Assembly (NCBI RefSeq): GCF_015163075.1
Contig: NZ_JADDXU010000014.1
Coordinates: forward strand, 227,787 to 291,786
Source: Streptomyces justiciae
Lineage (GTDB): Bacteria > Actinomycetota > Actinomycetes > Streptomycetales > Streptomycetaceae
Direction of reading: 5' to 3'
Length of the DNA: 64,000 nucleotides
In this document: one piece after another, positions 24,974 to 34,109 of the stretch
Position numbering within the stretch: position 1 is the first letter of the stretch
Layout of the letters: each line of letters opens with the position of its first letter
Notes under the pieces: generated by a model
Database searches by the model: none
What the model was told of the DNA's origin: nothing
The model's input: only the letters and a program-made list of their open reading frames with translations
Translations under genes and position numbers: made by a program

Positions 24974-26776
24974 TTACAGGCCGAGCTCGACCTCGAACTC
25001 GCCCGCCTCCAGGATCGCCTTGACCGCGGTCAGGTAACGGGCCGCGTCGGCGCCGTCCACCAGACGGTGGTCGTAGGAGAGGGTCAGGTACGTCATGTCG
25101 CGGACACCGATGACCGTGCCCTCCTCGGTCTCGATGACCGCCGGGCGCTTGACCGTGGCACCGATGCCGAGGATCGCGACCTGGCCCGGCGGCACGATGA
25201 TCGTGTCGAAGAGCGCACCGCGCGAACCGGTGTTGGAGATGGTGAAGGTCGCGCCGGACAGCTCGTCGGGCGTGATCTTGTTGGCGCGGACCTTGCCGGC
25301 CAGCTCCGCCGTGGCCTTCGCGATGCCGGCGATGTTGAGGTCGCCCGCGTGCTTGATGACCGGGGTCATCAGGCCCTTCTCGGAGTCCACAGCGATACCG
25401 ATGTTCTCGGTGTCGAAGTAGGTGATCGTGCCTTCGCCCTCGTTGATCTTGGCGTTGATCGGCGCGTGCGCCTTCAGCGCCTGGGCGGCGGCCTTGACGA
25501 AGAACGGCATCGGGGAGAGCTTGACGCCCTCACGGGCCGCGAAGGCGTCCTTGGCGCGGGCGCGCAGCTTCATCAGACGCGTGACGTCGACCTCGACGAC
25601 CGAGGACAGCTGCGCCTGCTCGTGCAGCGCCTTGACCATGTTGTCGCCGATGACCTTGCGGATGCGCGGCATCTTGACGGTCTGGCCACGGAGGGGGGAG
25701 GCCTCCAGCGTCGGCGCCTTCTTGGCGGCGGGGGCGGCCGGAGCAGCAGCGGCCGGAGCCGGGGCAGCGGCGGCGGCCTTCGCGGCCTCGGCGGCGGCGA
25801 TGACGTCCTGCTTGCGGATACGACCGCCGACGCCGGTGCCCTTGACGGAGGCCAGGTCGACGCCGTTCTCGGCGGCGAGCTTGCGCACCAGCGGGGTCAC
25901 GTAGGCGCCGTCGTCACCGGAGGTCGCGGCCGGAGCCGGAGCAGCGGGGGCGACCGGAGCCGGCGCGGCCGGCGCGGGGGCCGGGGCGGCCGGAGCCGGA
26001 GCAGCGGCGACCGGGGCGGGCGCGGGAGCCGGCGCGGCGGGGGCCGGAGCCGGGGCCGGCGGCGCCACGGGGGCGGCCGGGGCGGCGGGAGCCGGGGCAG
26101 CGGCGGCCGGAGCCGGAGCCGCGGGGGCGGCAGCGGCCGGAGCGGCACCCGGGGCACCGATGACGGCGAGCTTGGCGCCGACCTCGGCGGTCTCGTCCTC
26201 ACCGACGACGATCTCGAGCAGCACACCGGAGGTGGGCGCCGGGATCTCGGTGTCGACCTTGTCCGTGGAGACCTCGAGCAGCGGCTCGTCGGCCTCGACG
26301 GAGTCGCCGACCGACTTCAGCCAGCGGGTGACGGTGCCCTCGGTGACGGACTCGCCGAGCGCGGGCAGGACGACGTCCGTGCCCTCGGCGCTGCCGCCGC
26401 CGGTGGCGGCCTCGGCGGTGGGAGCGGGCGCCGGGGCGGCCTGCTCGGTGGACGGGGCGGCAGCGGCCGGCTCCGGAGCCGCGGCGGGCTCGGGGGCGGG
26501 CTCGGCGGCCGGGGCCGGAGCGGCGGCGGGGGCGCCGGTGCCGTCGTCGATGATGGCCAGCTCGGCGCCGACCTCGACGGTCTCGTCCTCGGCGACCTTG
26601 ATGGAGGACAGGACGCCGGACACGGGCGAGGGGATCTCGGTGTCGACCTTGTCGGTCGACACCTCGAGCAGCGGCTCGTCGGCCTCTACTCGCTCACCCT
26701 CGGCCTTCAGCCAGCGGGTGACAGTGCCCTCGGTGACGCTCTCGCCGAGCGCCGGAAGGGTTACGGAAACCGCCAT
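24974..26776 (-). CDS. sucB: Dihydrolipoamide acyltransferase E2 with two lipoyl domains
   Basis: A 600-residue E2 core. Lipoyl domains lie at about 1-76 and 136-211, each with the lipoylated Lys in EVSTDKVDTEIP. A long Ala/Pro linker (about 215-295) follows, then an E3/E1-binding domain (VTPLVRKLAAENGVDLASVK, about 298-335) and the catalytic domain with SYDHRLVDGADAARYL near 570. Commonly annotated succinyltransferase (SucB). In Actinobacteria the same protein (M. tuberculosis DlaT, Rv2215) serves as pyruvate dehydrogenase E2; no sucA lies nearby while aceE and lpd do. ATG 26776 has AAGGAG upstream. Confidence 0.93.
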   Translation of the reverse strand: MAVSVTLPALGESVTEGTVTRWLKAEGERVEADEPLLEVSTDKVDTEIPSPVSGVLSSIKVAEDETVEVGAELAIIDDGTGAPAAAPAPAAEPAPEPAAAPEPAAAAPSTEQAAPAPAPTAEAATGGGSAEGTDVVLPALGESVTEGTVTRWLKSVGDSVEADEPLLEVSTDKVDTEIPAPTSGVLLEIVVGEDETAEVGAKLAVIGAPGAAPAAAAPAAPAPAAAAPAPAAPAAPVAPPAPAPAPAAPAPAPAPVAAAPAPAAPAPAPAAPAPVAPAAPAPAATSGDDGAYVTPLVRKLAAENGVDLASVKGTGVGGRIRKQDVIAAAEAAKAAAAAPAPAAAAPAAPAAKKAPTLEASPLRGQTVKMPRIRKVIGDNMVKALHEQAQLSSVVEVDVTRLMKLRARAKDAFAAREGVKLSPMPFFVKAAAQALKAHAPINAKINEGEGTITYFDTENIGIAVDSEKGLMTPVIKHAGDLNIAGIAKATAELAGKVRANKITPDELSGATFTISNTGSRGALFDTIIVPPGQVAILGIGATVKRPAVIETEEGTVIGVRDMTYLTLSYDHRLVDGADAARYLTAVKAILEAGEFEVELGL

Positions 26777-26849
26777 GGTTTCGGTTGCTCCTTACGAATT
26801 GCGGAAGTCTGTGTCGTCGCGGAGTCGCGTGCGCTTCGTCGACCGAGGG

Positions 26850-28238
26850 TCAGTCGTGAGCGTGCAGCGGCTTGCCGGCCAGCGCCAGGTGGGCCTCGCC
26901 GAGCGCCTCGTTCTGCGTCGGGTGGGCGTGGATGAGCTGGGCGACCTCGGCCGGCAGCGCCTCCCAGTTGTAGATCAGCTGGGCCTCGCCGACCTGCTCG
27001 CCCATGCGGTCGCCGACCATGTGGACGCCGACCACGGCACCGTCCTTGACCTGGACGAGCTTGATCTCGCCCGCGGTCTGGAGGATCTTGCTCTTGCCGT
27101 TGCCCGCCAGGTTGTACTTCAGAGCGACGACCTTGTCCGCACCGTAGATCTCCTTGGCCTTGGCCTCGGTGATACCGACGGAGGCGACCTCCGGGTGGCA
27201 GTAGGTCACGCGGGGGACACCGTCGTAGTCGATCGGGACGGCCTTGAGGCCGGCCAGACGCTCCGCAACCAGGATGCCCTCGGCGAAGCCGACGTGCGCG
27301 AGCTGGAGGGTCGGGACCAGGTCGCCGACGGCGGAGATGGTGGGGACGTTCGTCCGCATGTACTCGTCGACCAGGACGTAGCCGCGGTCCATGGCGACGC
27401 CCTGCTCCTCGTAGCCGAGACCGGCGGAGACCGGGCCGCGGCCGACGGCCACCAGCAGGACCTCGGCCTCGAACTCCTTGCCGTCGGCCAGGGTGACCTT
27501 GACGCCGTCGGCGGTGTACTCGGCCTTCGAGAAGAAGGTGCCCAGGTTGAACTTGATGCCGCGCTTGCGGAACGCGCGCTCAAGAAGCTTGGAGGAGTTC
27601 TCGTCCTCGACCGGGACCAGGTGCTTCAGACCCTCGATGACGGTGACGTCCGCACCGAAGGACTTCCAGGCGGAGGCGAACTCGACGCCGATGACACCGC
27701 CGCCGAGGATGATCGCGGACTTCGGCACGCGGTCCAGGACGAGGGCGTGGTCCGAGGAGATGATCCGGTTGCCGTCGATCTCCAGGCCCGGCAGCGACTT
27801 CGGCACGGAGCCGGTCGCGAGGAGCACGTGGCGCCCCTGGATGCGCTGGCCGTTCACGTCGACGGAGGTGGGGGAGGAGAGCCGCCCCTCACCCTCGATG
27901 TAGGTGACCTTCCGGGAGGCGACAAGCCCCTGGAGGCCCTTGTACAGGCCGGAGATGACACCGTCCTTGTACTTGTGGACCCCGGCGATGTCGATGCCCT
28001 CGAAGGTGGCCTTCACACCGAACTGCTCGCTCTCGCGGGCCTGGTCGGCGATCTCGCCCGCGTGGAGCAGGGCCTTCGTGGGGATGCATCCCCGGTGCAG
28101 GCAGGTGCCGCCGACCTTGTCCTTCTCGATCAGGGCGACGTCCAGGCCCAGCTGCGCCCCGCGCAGGGCCGCGGCGTAACCGCCACTACCACCGCCGAGG
28201 ATCACTAGGTCGAAAACGGTGCTGGCGTCGTTCGCCAC
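26850..28238 (-). CDS. lpd: Dihydrolipoamide dehydrogenase (E3)
   Basis: FAD flavoprotein that reoxidises dihydrolipoamide with NAD+. The 462 residues contain the FAD motif VILGGGSGGYAAA, the redox disulfide GGTCLHRGCIPTKALL (Cys-x4-Cys), the NAD-binding ILGGGVIGVEFAS and the C-terminal active-site His-Glu in IHAHPTQNEALGE. GTG 28238 is chosen because GGAGG lies 7 nt upstream; the frame extends to an ATG at 28256 that would overlap this ribosome site. It is 73 bp upstream of the E2 gene and surely co-transcribed. Confidence 0.97.
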   Translation of the reverse strand: MANDASTVFDLVILGGGSGGYAAALRGAQLGLDVALIEKDKVGGTCLHRGCIPTKALLHAGEIADQARESEQFGVKATFEGIDIAGVHKYKDGVISGLYKGLQGLVASRKVTYIEGEGRLSSPTSVDVNGQRIQGRHVLLATGSVPKSLPGLEIDGNRIISSDHALVLDRVPKSAIILGGGVIGVEFASAWKSFGADVTVIEGLKHLVPVEDENSSKLLERAFRKRGIKFNLGTFFSKAEYTADGVKVTLADGKEFEAEVLLVAVGRGPVSAGLGYEEQGVAMDRGYVLVDEYMRTNVPTISAVGDLVPTLQLAHVGFAEGILVAERLAGLKAVPIDYDGVPRVTYCHPEVASVGITEAKAKEIYGADKVVALKYNLAGNGKSKILQTAGEIKLVQVKDGAVVGVHMVGDRMGEQVGEAQLIYNWEALPAEVAQLIHAHPTQNEALGEAHLALAGKPLHAHD

Positions 28239-28439
28239 GTCACGTCCTCCATGCATGTGCGCCTACGCCGGTCTGCGGTGACCGGTCGGCGGCTGGTGTC
28301 CGGCCGCTCTTTCTTCGGCCCTGTGGTGGGGCCCTGTCCTGCCGAGCCCCATCTTCGCACTTGTCGGAAGGGAACGAGACGCCGGGCCGGGGTGTGAGAC
28401 GCCACACGCTCACATGTGAAGAGACGTCGCGGTGAGGCA

Positions 28440-28487
28440 CCTAGGGGCGCGGGGAACTGCGCGACAAGCCACAACGGACCCGCAGCC
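28440..28487 (+). repeat. Dispersed repeat, copy C
   Basis: CCTAGGGGCGCGGGGAACTG, then CGACAAGCCACAACGGACC. It lies between the 3' end of pepA and the promoter side of lpd. Confidence 0.9.
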
Positions 28488-28524
28488 GCCCACGCCCCAG
28501 GCGCACCGAGCTCTTAGGCGACCA

Positions 28525-30057
28525 TCACCCCAGGTCACCCGAGGCAGTCAGCTCCGCCAGCCGCACCAACGTACGCACAGCGGTCCCCGTCCCTCCCTTG
28601 GGCGTGTACCCGAAAGGCCCACCCTCGTTGAAAGCAGGCCCGGCGATGTCGAGGTGCGCCCAGGTGATCCCCTCGCCCACAAACTCCCGCAGGAAGAGCC
28701 CGGCGACCAGACCACCACCCATCCGCTCACCCATGTTCGCGATATCGGCGGTCGGGGACTCCATCCCCTTGCGCAGGTGCTCAGGCAGCGGCATGGGCCA
28801 CGCGGGCTCGCCGACCTCCTCCGCCGCCTCGTGCACCGCGGAGCGGAACGCATCGTCGTTCGCCATGATCCCGTACGTCCGGCTGCCCAGCGCCAGCATC
28901 ATCGCCCCGGTCAGCGTCGCCACGTCGACGATCGCGTCCGGCTTCTCCTCCGACGCCGCCCACAGCGCGTCGGCTAGCACCAGCCGCCCCTCCGCGTCGG
29001 TGTTGAGGACCTCGACGGTCTTCCCGCTGTACATCCGCAGTACGTCACCCGGCCGCACCGCCGACCCCGACGGCATGTTCTCGGCGAGCGCCAGCCATCC
29101 GGTGACGTTCACCTCGAGACCGAGCCGCGCGACCGCGACGACGGCGGCGAAGACGGCCGCCGCACCGCTCATGTCGCACTTCATCGTCTCGTTGTGACCG
29201 GCCGGCTTCAGCGAGATGCCGCCCGAGTCGTACGTGATGCCCTTGCCGACGAGCGCGAGGTGCTTCTTCGCCTTGGAGGAGGTGTACGACAGCTTCACCA
29301 GCCGCGGCTTCGCCTCGGAACCGCCGCCGACGCCGAGGATGCCGCCGTAGCCGCCCTTGACCAGCGCCTTGTCGTCGAGCACCTGCACCTTGATGCCGTG
29401 CTCCTTGCCCGCGGCCTGCGCGACGGCGGCGAAGGCCTCCGGGTACAGGTCGTTCGGCGGGGTGTTGATCAGGTCTCGAGCGCGGTTCAGCTCCTCCGAG
29501 ACCGCGAGGGCCCGCTCGACGGCCGCCTTGTAGGCGCGGTCGCGGGGCTTGCCGCCCAGCAGGGCCACCTCGGCGAGCGGCGCCTTGCCCTTCTTCGGGT
29601 CCTTGCCGTTCTCCTTGTACGCGTCGAAGGAGTACGCGCCGAGCAGCGCGCCCTCGGCGATCGCACCGGCGTCCGCGGCGTCCGTCAGCGGCAGCGCGAA
29701 CGCGGCCTTCTTGGAGCCGTTCAGCGCGCGGGCGGCCGTACCGGCGGCCCGGCGCAGCGCCTCGGCGTCGAAGGAGGAGTCCTTCTCGGGCTCCGGGCCG
29801 AGACCCACGGCCACGACGAGCGGCGTCTTGAAACCGGACGGCGCGGGCAGCTTCGTCACCTCGCCCTCGGCACCGGAGGCGCCGAGGGTCTCCAGGACGC
29901 CGGCGAGCTTGCCGTCGTAGGCCTTGTCCACGGCTTCGGCGCCCGGGGCGACGACCAGGCCCCCGGACCGGGATGCAGCGCCCTTGGCGACACCGATCAC
30001 GATCGCGTCGGCCCGCAGGCCGGGCGCCGCGGCGGTGCTGAGAGTGAGAGCAGTCAC
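28525..30057 (-). CDS. pepA: Leucyl aminopeptidase (M17)
   Basis: Cytosolic hexameric metallo-aminopeptidase releasing N-terminal residues, 510 aa. The C-terminal catalytic domain shows the metal ligands and signature NTDAEGRLVLADAL, GKGITYDSGGISLKP with catalytic Lys and Asp, and DVATLTGAMMLALG. GTG 30057 (VTALTLSTAA) is used as in known actinobacterial PepA, though its ribosome site is weak. Rv2213 (pepB) occupies the equivalent position in M. tuberculosis. It is divergent from the exopolysaccharide deacetylase gene. Confidence 0.95.
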   Translation of the reverse strand: MTALTLSTAAAPGLRADAIVIGVAKGAASRSGGLVVAPGAEAVDKAYDGKLAGVLETLGASGAEGEVTKLPAPSGFKTPLVVAVGLGPEPEKDSSFDAEALRRAAGTAARALNGSKKAAFALPLTDAADAGAIAEGALLGAYSFDAYKENGKDPKKGKAPLAEVALLGGKPRDRAYKAAVERALAVSEELNRARDLINTPPNDLYPEAFAAVAQAAGKEHGIKVQVLDDKALVKGGYGGILGVGGGSEAKPRLVKLSYTSSKAKKHLALVGKGITYDSGGISLKPAGHNETMKCDMSGAAAVFAAVVAVARLGLEVNVTGWLALAENMPSGSAVRPGDVLRMYSGKTVEVLNTDAEGRLVLADALWAASEEKPDAIVDVATLTGAMMLALGSRTYGIMANDDAFRSAVHEAAEEVGEPAWPMPLPEHLRKGMESPTADIANMGERMGGGLVAGLFLREFVGEGITWAHLDIAGPAFNEGGPFGYTPKGGTGTAVRTLVRLAELTASGDLG

Positions 30058-30410
30058 GGTGGTGAAATCTCGCTTCCGATGTGAAGTTCCAGTGGTCGAG
30101 CGGGTGGGTCGACCGGGCCCGACAGCCGACCCTAGATCTGCGTCAGGGAGCAGCATCGACCGGGGCCTTCACCCCGTCGATGAACACCCGGAACGAGCCT
30201 ACGCGCGTGGCGCGCTTTCGCTCATTCCTACGGGCGTTCACCTGTGGGTGGCGTCGTGGCCACTTCTCAGCTCTCACTCCCCGTCACCTCGGCCACACTC
30301 ACTGTGTTCCGGTGGGCGCCCTGTTCGCCGCTTCGCATGATTTCCACGGATCCTCCCCGGATTTCCCGCAAAGGGGACGCGCGAGGATCTTCTGGGGGGA
30401 AGGACACCCA
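30058..30410. other. Divergent promoter region, pepA / exopolysaccharide operon
   Basis: A 353-bp non-coding spacer. No convincing gene, strong hairpin or consensus promoter pair stands out. The part closest to the plus-strand operon (about 30300-30400) is less GC-rich than its surroundings and probably contains its promoter. Confidence 0.5.
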
Positions 30411-32438
30411 ATGGCGCAAAGTGCGCACAGATGGAAGGCCGTCGCCGCCGTCTCCACGGCGGCGGGGCTGATCGCGCTGGGCCTGGGGGCGCCCGGCGCC
30501 ACCGCGGCGACGACACCGCGCATCGACCTGAAGGTGCTGGTCGTGGACAACGGCGACAGCCCCGTCCAGGCCATCACCGCCCAGCTCAGGAACACCGGCA
30601 TCCCGTACACCACCGTCGACCTGAACGACGCCAACCGCCCGGCCATCACGGCCGCGTTCCTCGCCGACACGGTCAACGGCACACCCCGGGCCCGCTACCA
30701 GGGCGTCGTGCTGCCCAACGAGGCCCCGTTCGGGGCCGGTTCGGCGGAGCAGACCGCGCTGGAGACGTACGAGAAGACGTACGGCATCCCGCAGGTCGAC
30801 GCCTACACCTGGGCGCACCCGGAGGTGGGCCTGGACTACAGCGCGTACTCCGGGACGCTGGACGGCCGGACGGCGGACGTCACCACGGCGGGCAGGGCGG
30901 GCTGGTTCGGCTATCTCGACGGGGCCGTCACCTTCGAGGACAACTCGGCCTCGACGCAGGAGAGTTACGGCTTCGTCGCCACTCCTCGCACCGGCTTCAC
31001 CAGTTACGTCGACGTCCCCGTGCCGGGAGGAACCGGCCGCGGCAGCCTGATCGGCGAGTACGCGCACGACGGCCGCCGCGAACTCGTCGTGACCTTCGCC
31101 TACAACCAGTACCAGCAGCAGTTCCGGGTGCTGGCCCGCGGCATCGTCGAGTGGCTGACCCAGGGCGTGCACCTGGGGCAGGCCCGCAACTACTTCGAGG
31201 TCCACGTCGACGACGTCTTCGCCCCCGACAGCCGCTGGGACACCACGCACAACTGCACTCCGGGCGACTTCACCTGCCCCGGCGGCGACGGCGAGGGGAC
31301 CGTCCCGATCCGGATGACCGCCGCCGACGCCCAGTACGCGGCGCAGTGGCAGCAGGAGCACGGCTTCAAGCTCGACATGGTCTACAACGCCGGTTCCGGC
31401 GAGGAGTGGAAGACCGAGAACGGCGGCACCGACGCGCTCACCACGCAGTTGCTCGCCGACAAGGCCAAGTACCGCTGGATCAACCACACCTACACGCACA
31501 AGTTCCTCGGCTGCGTCCAGGACACCACCAGCGTGCCGTGGAGCTGCGCCAAGAACGCCGACGGCAGCACCCAGTACCTGAGCCGCGCCGACATCTCCGC
31601 GGAGATCAGCAACAACTACAACTGGGGCGTCAGCAAGGGACTTCCGCTCAACCGCGCCGAACTCGTCACCGGCGAACACTCGGGCCTGCGCACCCTGCCC
31701 CAGCAGCCCGACGACAACCCCAACCTCGCCGGTGCCCTGGCCGCCAACGGCGTGAAATGGACCGCCTCCGACAACTCCCGGGAACCCGAGCAGCGTTCGG
31801 TCGGCAGCAGCACCCTCACCGTGCCCCGCTACCCGATGAACGTGTACTACAACACGGGCACCGACGCCGAGATGGCCGACGAGTACAACTGGATCTACAC
31901 CTCGGCGGCCGACGGCGGCAGCGGCCTCTGCGAGAACAACCCGTCGTCCACCTGCCTGCCCGCACCCCTCGACACCGCCACCGGCTACCGGTCGTACATC
32001 GTCCCGCAGGAGGCCCGCACCGCCCTCGGACACGCGATCTCGGGCGACCCGCGCCCGCACTACGCCCACCAGTCCAACCTGGCCGAGGACCGCACGCTCT
32101 ACCCGGTCCTGAACAAGGTGCTGGCCGACTACCAGGCCCTGTTCGCCGACAACACCCCGCTGGAGAACCTCGCCCAGGCCGCCATCGGCACCGAACTCCA
32201 ACGCCGCGCCGCCTGGCAGGCCGCGCTGGCCTCCGGCAAGGTCACGGCGTACCGGGTCGGCAACACGGTGACGATCACGGCCCCGAGCGGAACGCAGATC
32301 CCGGTGACGGCACCGGAGGGCACGAAGAAGCAACTGCTGCTGGGTACCGGCACATTCGGAACGCAGTACGCAGGCAGGCGCTCGGCATGGACCACGCCGG
32401 AGGCGCTGCAGTCGGCGGTCACTCTGAAGCTGCCGTAA
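30411..32438 (+). CDS. Agd3-like (CE18) exopolysaccharide deacetylase, secreted
   Basis: A 675-residue exported protein with a Sec signal (residues 1-32, ...GAPGATA-ATT). The layout is that of Agd3, the fungal galactosaminogalactan deacetylase: N-terminal beta-rich region (about 38-255, the CBM87-like part), a polysaccharide-deacetylase barrel with HVDD at 265-268 (catalytic and metal Asp), HTYTH at 359-363 (metal His pair) and GEHSG at 421, then a C-terminal beta domain (about 600-675). Predicted to remove N-acetyl groups from an alpha-1,4-GalNAc polymer outside the membrane. It heads the exopolysaccharide cluster; GGGGGGAAGG precedes ATG 30411. Confidence 0.82.
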   Translation: MAQSAHRWKAVAAVSTAAGLIALGLGAPGATAATTPRIDLKVLVVDNGDSPVQAITAQLRNTGIPYTTVDLNDANRPAITAAFLADTVNGTPRARYQGVVLPNEAPFGAGSAEQTALETYEKTYGIPQVDAYTWAHPEVGLDYSAYSGTLDGRTADVTTAGRAGWFGYLDGAVTFEDNSASTQESYGFVATPRTGFTSYVDVPVPGGTGRGSLIGEYAHDGRRELVVTFAYNQYQQQFRVLARGIVEWLTQGVHLGQARNYFEVHVDDVFAPDSRWDTTHNCTPGDFTCPGGDGEGTVPIRMTAADAQYAAQWQQEHGFKLDMVYNAGSGEEWKTENGGTDALTTQLLADKAKYRWINHTYTHKFLGCVQDTTSVPWSCAKNADGSTQYLSRADISAEISNNYNWGVSKGLPLNRAELVTGEHSGLRTLPQQPDDNPNLAGALAANGVKWTASDNSREPEQRSVGSSTLTVPRYPMNVYYNTGTDAEMADEYNWIYTSAADGGSGLCENNPSSTCLPAPLDTATGYRSYIVPQEARTALGHAISGDPRPHYAHQSNLAEDRTLYPVLNKVLADYQALFADNTPLENLAQAAIGTELQRRAAWQAALASGKVTAYRVGNTVTITAPSGTQIPVTAPEGTKKQLLLGTGTFGTQYAGRRSAWTTPEALQSAVTLKLP

Positions 32439-32451
32439 GCGGCAACGCCCC

Positions 32452-32478
32452 AAGGGGCGCGGGGCTGTATCGATCTGC
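32452..32478 (+). repeat. Dispersed repeat, variant copy D
   Basis: AAGGGGCGCGGGGCTGTATC: the same opening as the other copies, then a divergent middle that runs directly into a 13-bp hairpin at 32479-32523, after which GCGACCAGCCACGACG reappears inside the loop. Confidence 0.7.
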
Positions 32479-32523
32479 GGCTACCGCCGCGTGGGCGCGA
32501 CCAGCCACGACGCGGCGGTAGCC
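32479..32523 (+). terminator. Hairpin between deacetylase and glycosyltransferase genes
   Basis: Perfect 13-bp stem GGCTACCGCCGCG/CGCGGCGGTAGCC with a 19-nt loop, 40 nt after the deacetylase stop. It could terminate or attenuate transcription into the downstream genes. Confidence 0.65.
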
Positions 32524-32582
32524 AGGAGCCGGACGCAGCCCTCCGCACAACATCCGCACAACAGGGGGGATCACGCGCGGCT

Positions 32583-34109
32583 ATGCGAACGGGCCGTCAC
32601 GTCACCATGCTCACCGAAGGCACCTACCCACACGTCCACGGCGGCGTCAGCACCTGGTGCGACCAGCTGGTCAAGGGCATGCCGGAGGTCTACTTCCACA
32701 TCCTGTCGCTCACCGGCAGCGGCCGCGAACCCGTGACCTGGGAGCTGCCGCCGAACGTCTACGCCCACACCTCGGTCCCCACCTGGGGCCCGCGCCCCGG
32801 CCGCAGAACCGCCCCGTACGGCAGGGCGAGGCGCCGCTTCCTCGACTCCTACGAGCGTTTCCTGCTCTCCTTCCTGGACCCGGGGAGCCACGACCACCAC
32901 GACTTCGGCGAGGCCCTCTGCGAACTGGCCCGACTGGCCCGCGACGGACGGCTGTCGGCGGCCCTGCGCACGGAGTCGGCCCTGCGTTCCCTGATGTGGA
33001 TCTGGACGATGCCGCACCTGCCCACGGCCGCCGCCCACCCCACGGTCCACGACGCCCTGACCGCCACCGACCTCCTCGAACACGCCCTGCGCCCGCTGGG
33101 CGTCCGTGTCCCCGAGGACTCGGTCGCGCACGCCGTGAGCAGTGGCCTGGCCACCCTGCCGGCCCTCGCCGCCCACGCCCTCGACGGCGTACCGTTCCTC
33201 CTCACCGAGCACGGCATCTACCTCCGCGAGCGCTACCTCGGCTACCGCTCCGACGCCCAACGCTGGCCGGTGAAGGCCTTCATGCTCGGCTTCTACCGTG
33301 AACTCAATTCACACGGATATCGGGCCGCCGACCTGGTCACACCGTGCAACCAGTACAACCGCCGCTGGGAGGAGCGCGGCGGCGCCGACGCCGACAAGAT
33401 CCGCACGGTCTACAACGGCGTCGACCCGGCCGCCTTCCCGCACGCGGGCCCCGAACCCGAGATCCCCACCCTCACCTGGTGCGGCCGCGTGGACCCCATC
33501 AAGGACCTGGAGACCCTGATCCGCTCCTACGCGATGGTCCGCGCCGAACTCCCGGAAACCCGCCTGCGCCTGTTCGGCCCGGTCCCACCGGGCGGCGAGG
33601 AGTACAAGACCCGCCTGGAGAAGCTCGCCGCCGAACTCGGCGTCACCGACGGCCTCACCTTCGAGGGCCGCATCAGCGAGGTCTGGCGCGCCTACGCCGC
33701 CGGCCACGTGGTGATGCTCTCCTCCATCTCGGAAGGCTTCCCGTTCTCCATCATCGAGGCCATGTCCTGCGGCCGTACGACGGTGTCGACGGACGTCGGC
33801 GGCGTGCGCGAGGCCGTCGGCGACACGGGCCTGGTGGTCCCCCCGAGAGAACCGGAGAAGATGGCGGCAGCGGCCCTGACCCTGCTCAAGGACGACGAAC
33901 GCCGCCTGAAACTGGGCGAGTTGTCCCGCCAACGAGTGATCGACCGCTTCACGCTCCGCCGCTCGGTGGACGCCTTCCGCACCATCTACCAGGAACTCGC
34001 GGGCCTGCCCGAGGTGTACGAGCCCACCATCGAGACCGTCACCGACTGGACCCGCGAACTGCGCGACCCCTGGTACGCGGCGGTCGCGACGGACGGAACC
34101 GACTGGTGA
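32583..34109 (+). CDS. PelF-like GT4 glycosyltransferase (DUF3492 N-domain)
   Basis: A 508-residue cytoplasmic glycosyltransferase. The start VTMLTEGTYPHVHGGVSTWC and the block FLLTEHGIYLRER are hallmarks of PelF, which polymerises the GalNAc-rich Pel polysaccharide from UDP-sugar. The C-terminal GT-B half has CGRVDPIKDLETLI and the GT4 EX7E motif in SEGFPFSIIEAM. ATG 32583 has a distant AGGGGGG. The stop codon overlaps the next gene's GTG by 4 nt. With its neighbours it points to synthesis of an alpha-1,4-galactosaminan-type polymer. Sugar specificity is inferred. Confidence 0.83.
   Translation: MRTGRHVTMLTEGTYPHVHGGVSTWCDQLVKGMPEVYFHILSLTGSGREPVTWELPPNVYAHTSVPTWGPRPGRRTAPYGRARRRFLDSYERFLLSFLDPGSHDHHDFGEALCELARLARDGRLSAALRTESALRSLMWIWTMPHLPTAAAHPTVHDALTATDLLEHALRPLGVRVPEDSVAHAVSSGLATLPALAAHALDGVPFLLTEHGIYLRERYLGYRSDAQRWPVKAFMLGFYRELNSHGYRAADLVTPCNQYNRRWEERGGADADKIRTVYNGVDPAAFPHAGPEPEIPTLTWCGRVDPIKDLETLIRSYAMVRAELPETRLRLFGPVPPGGEEYKTRLEKLAAELGVTDGLTFEGRISEVWRAYAAGHVVMLSSISEGFPFSIIEAMSCGRTTVSTDVGGVREAVGDTGLVVPPREPEKMAAAALTLLKDDERRLKLGELSRQRVIDRFTLRRSVDAFRTIYQELAGLPEVYEPTIETVTDWTRELRDPWYAAVATDGTDW

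Noticed and set aside
25917..26150. Repetitive tract resembling a repeat array or CRISPR
   Set aside because: It is the low-complexity Ala/Pro linker of the dihydrolipoamide acyltransferase. Units are short and irregular, with no spacers. No CRISPR array is seen anywhere in the window.
25067..26935. 622-codon plus-strand frame with Gly/Arg/Ser repeats
   Set aside because: It is the complement of the E2 gene, and the apparent repeats mirror its Ala/Pro linker.
30267..32453. 728-codon open frame on the minus strand opposite the deacetylase
   Set aside because: The translation is low-complexity (VVGG, DGVR-type runs), while the plus strand encodes a coherent secreted enzyme with signal peptide and catalytic motifs.
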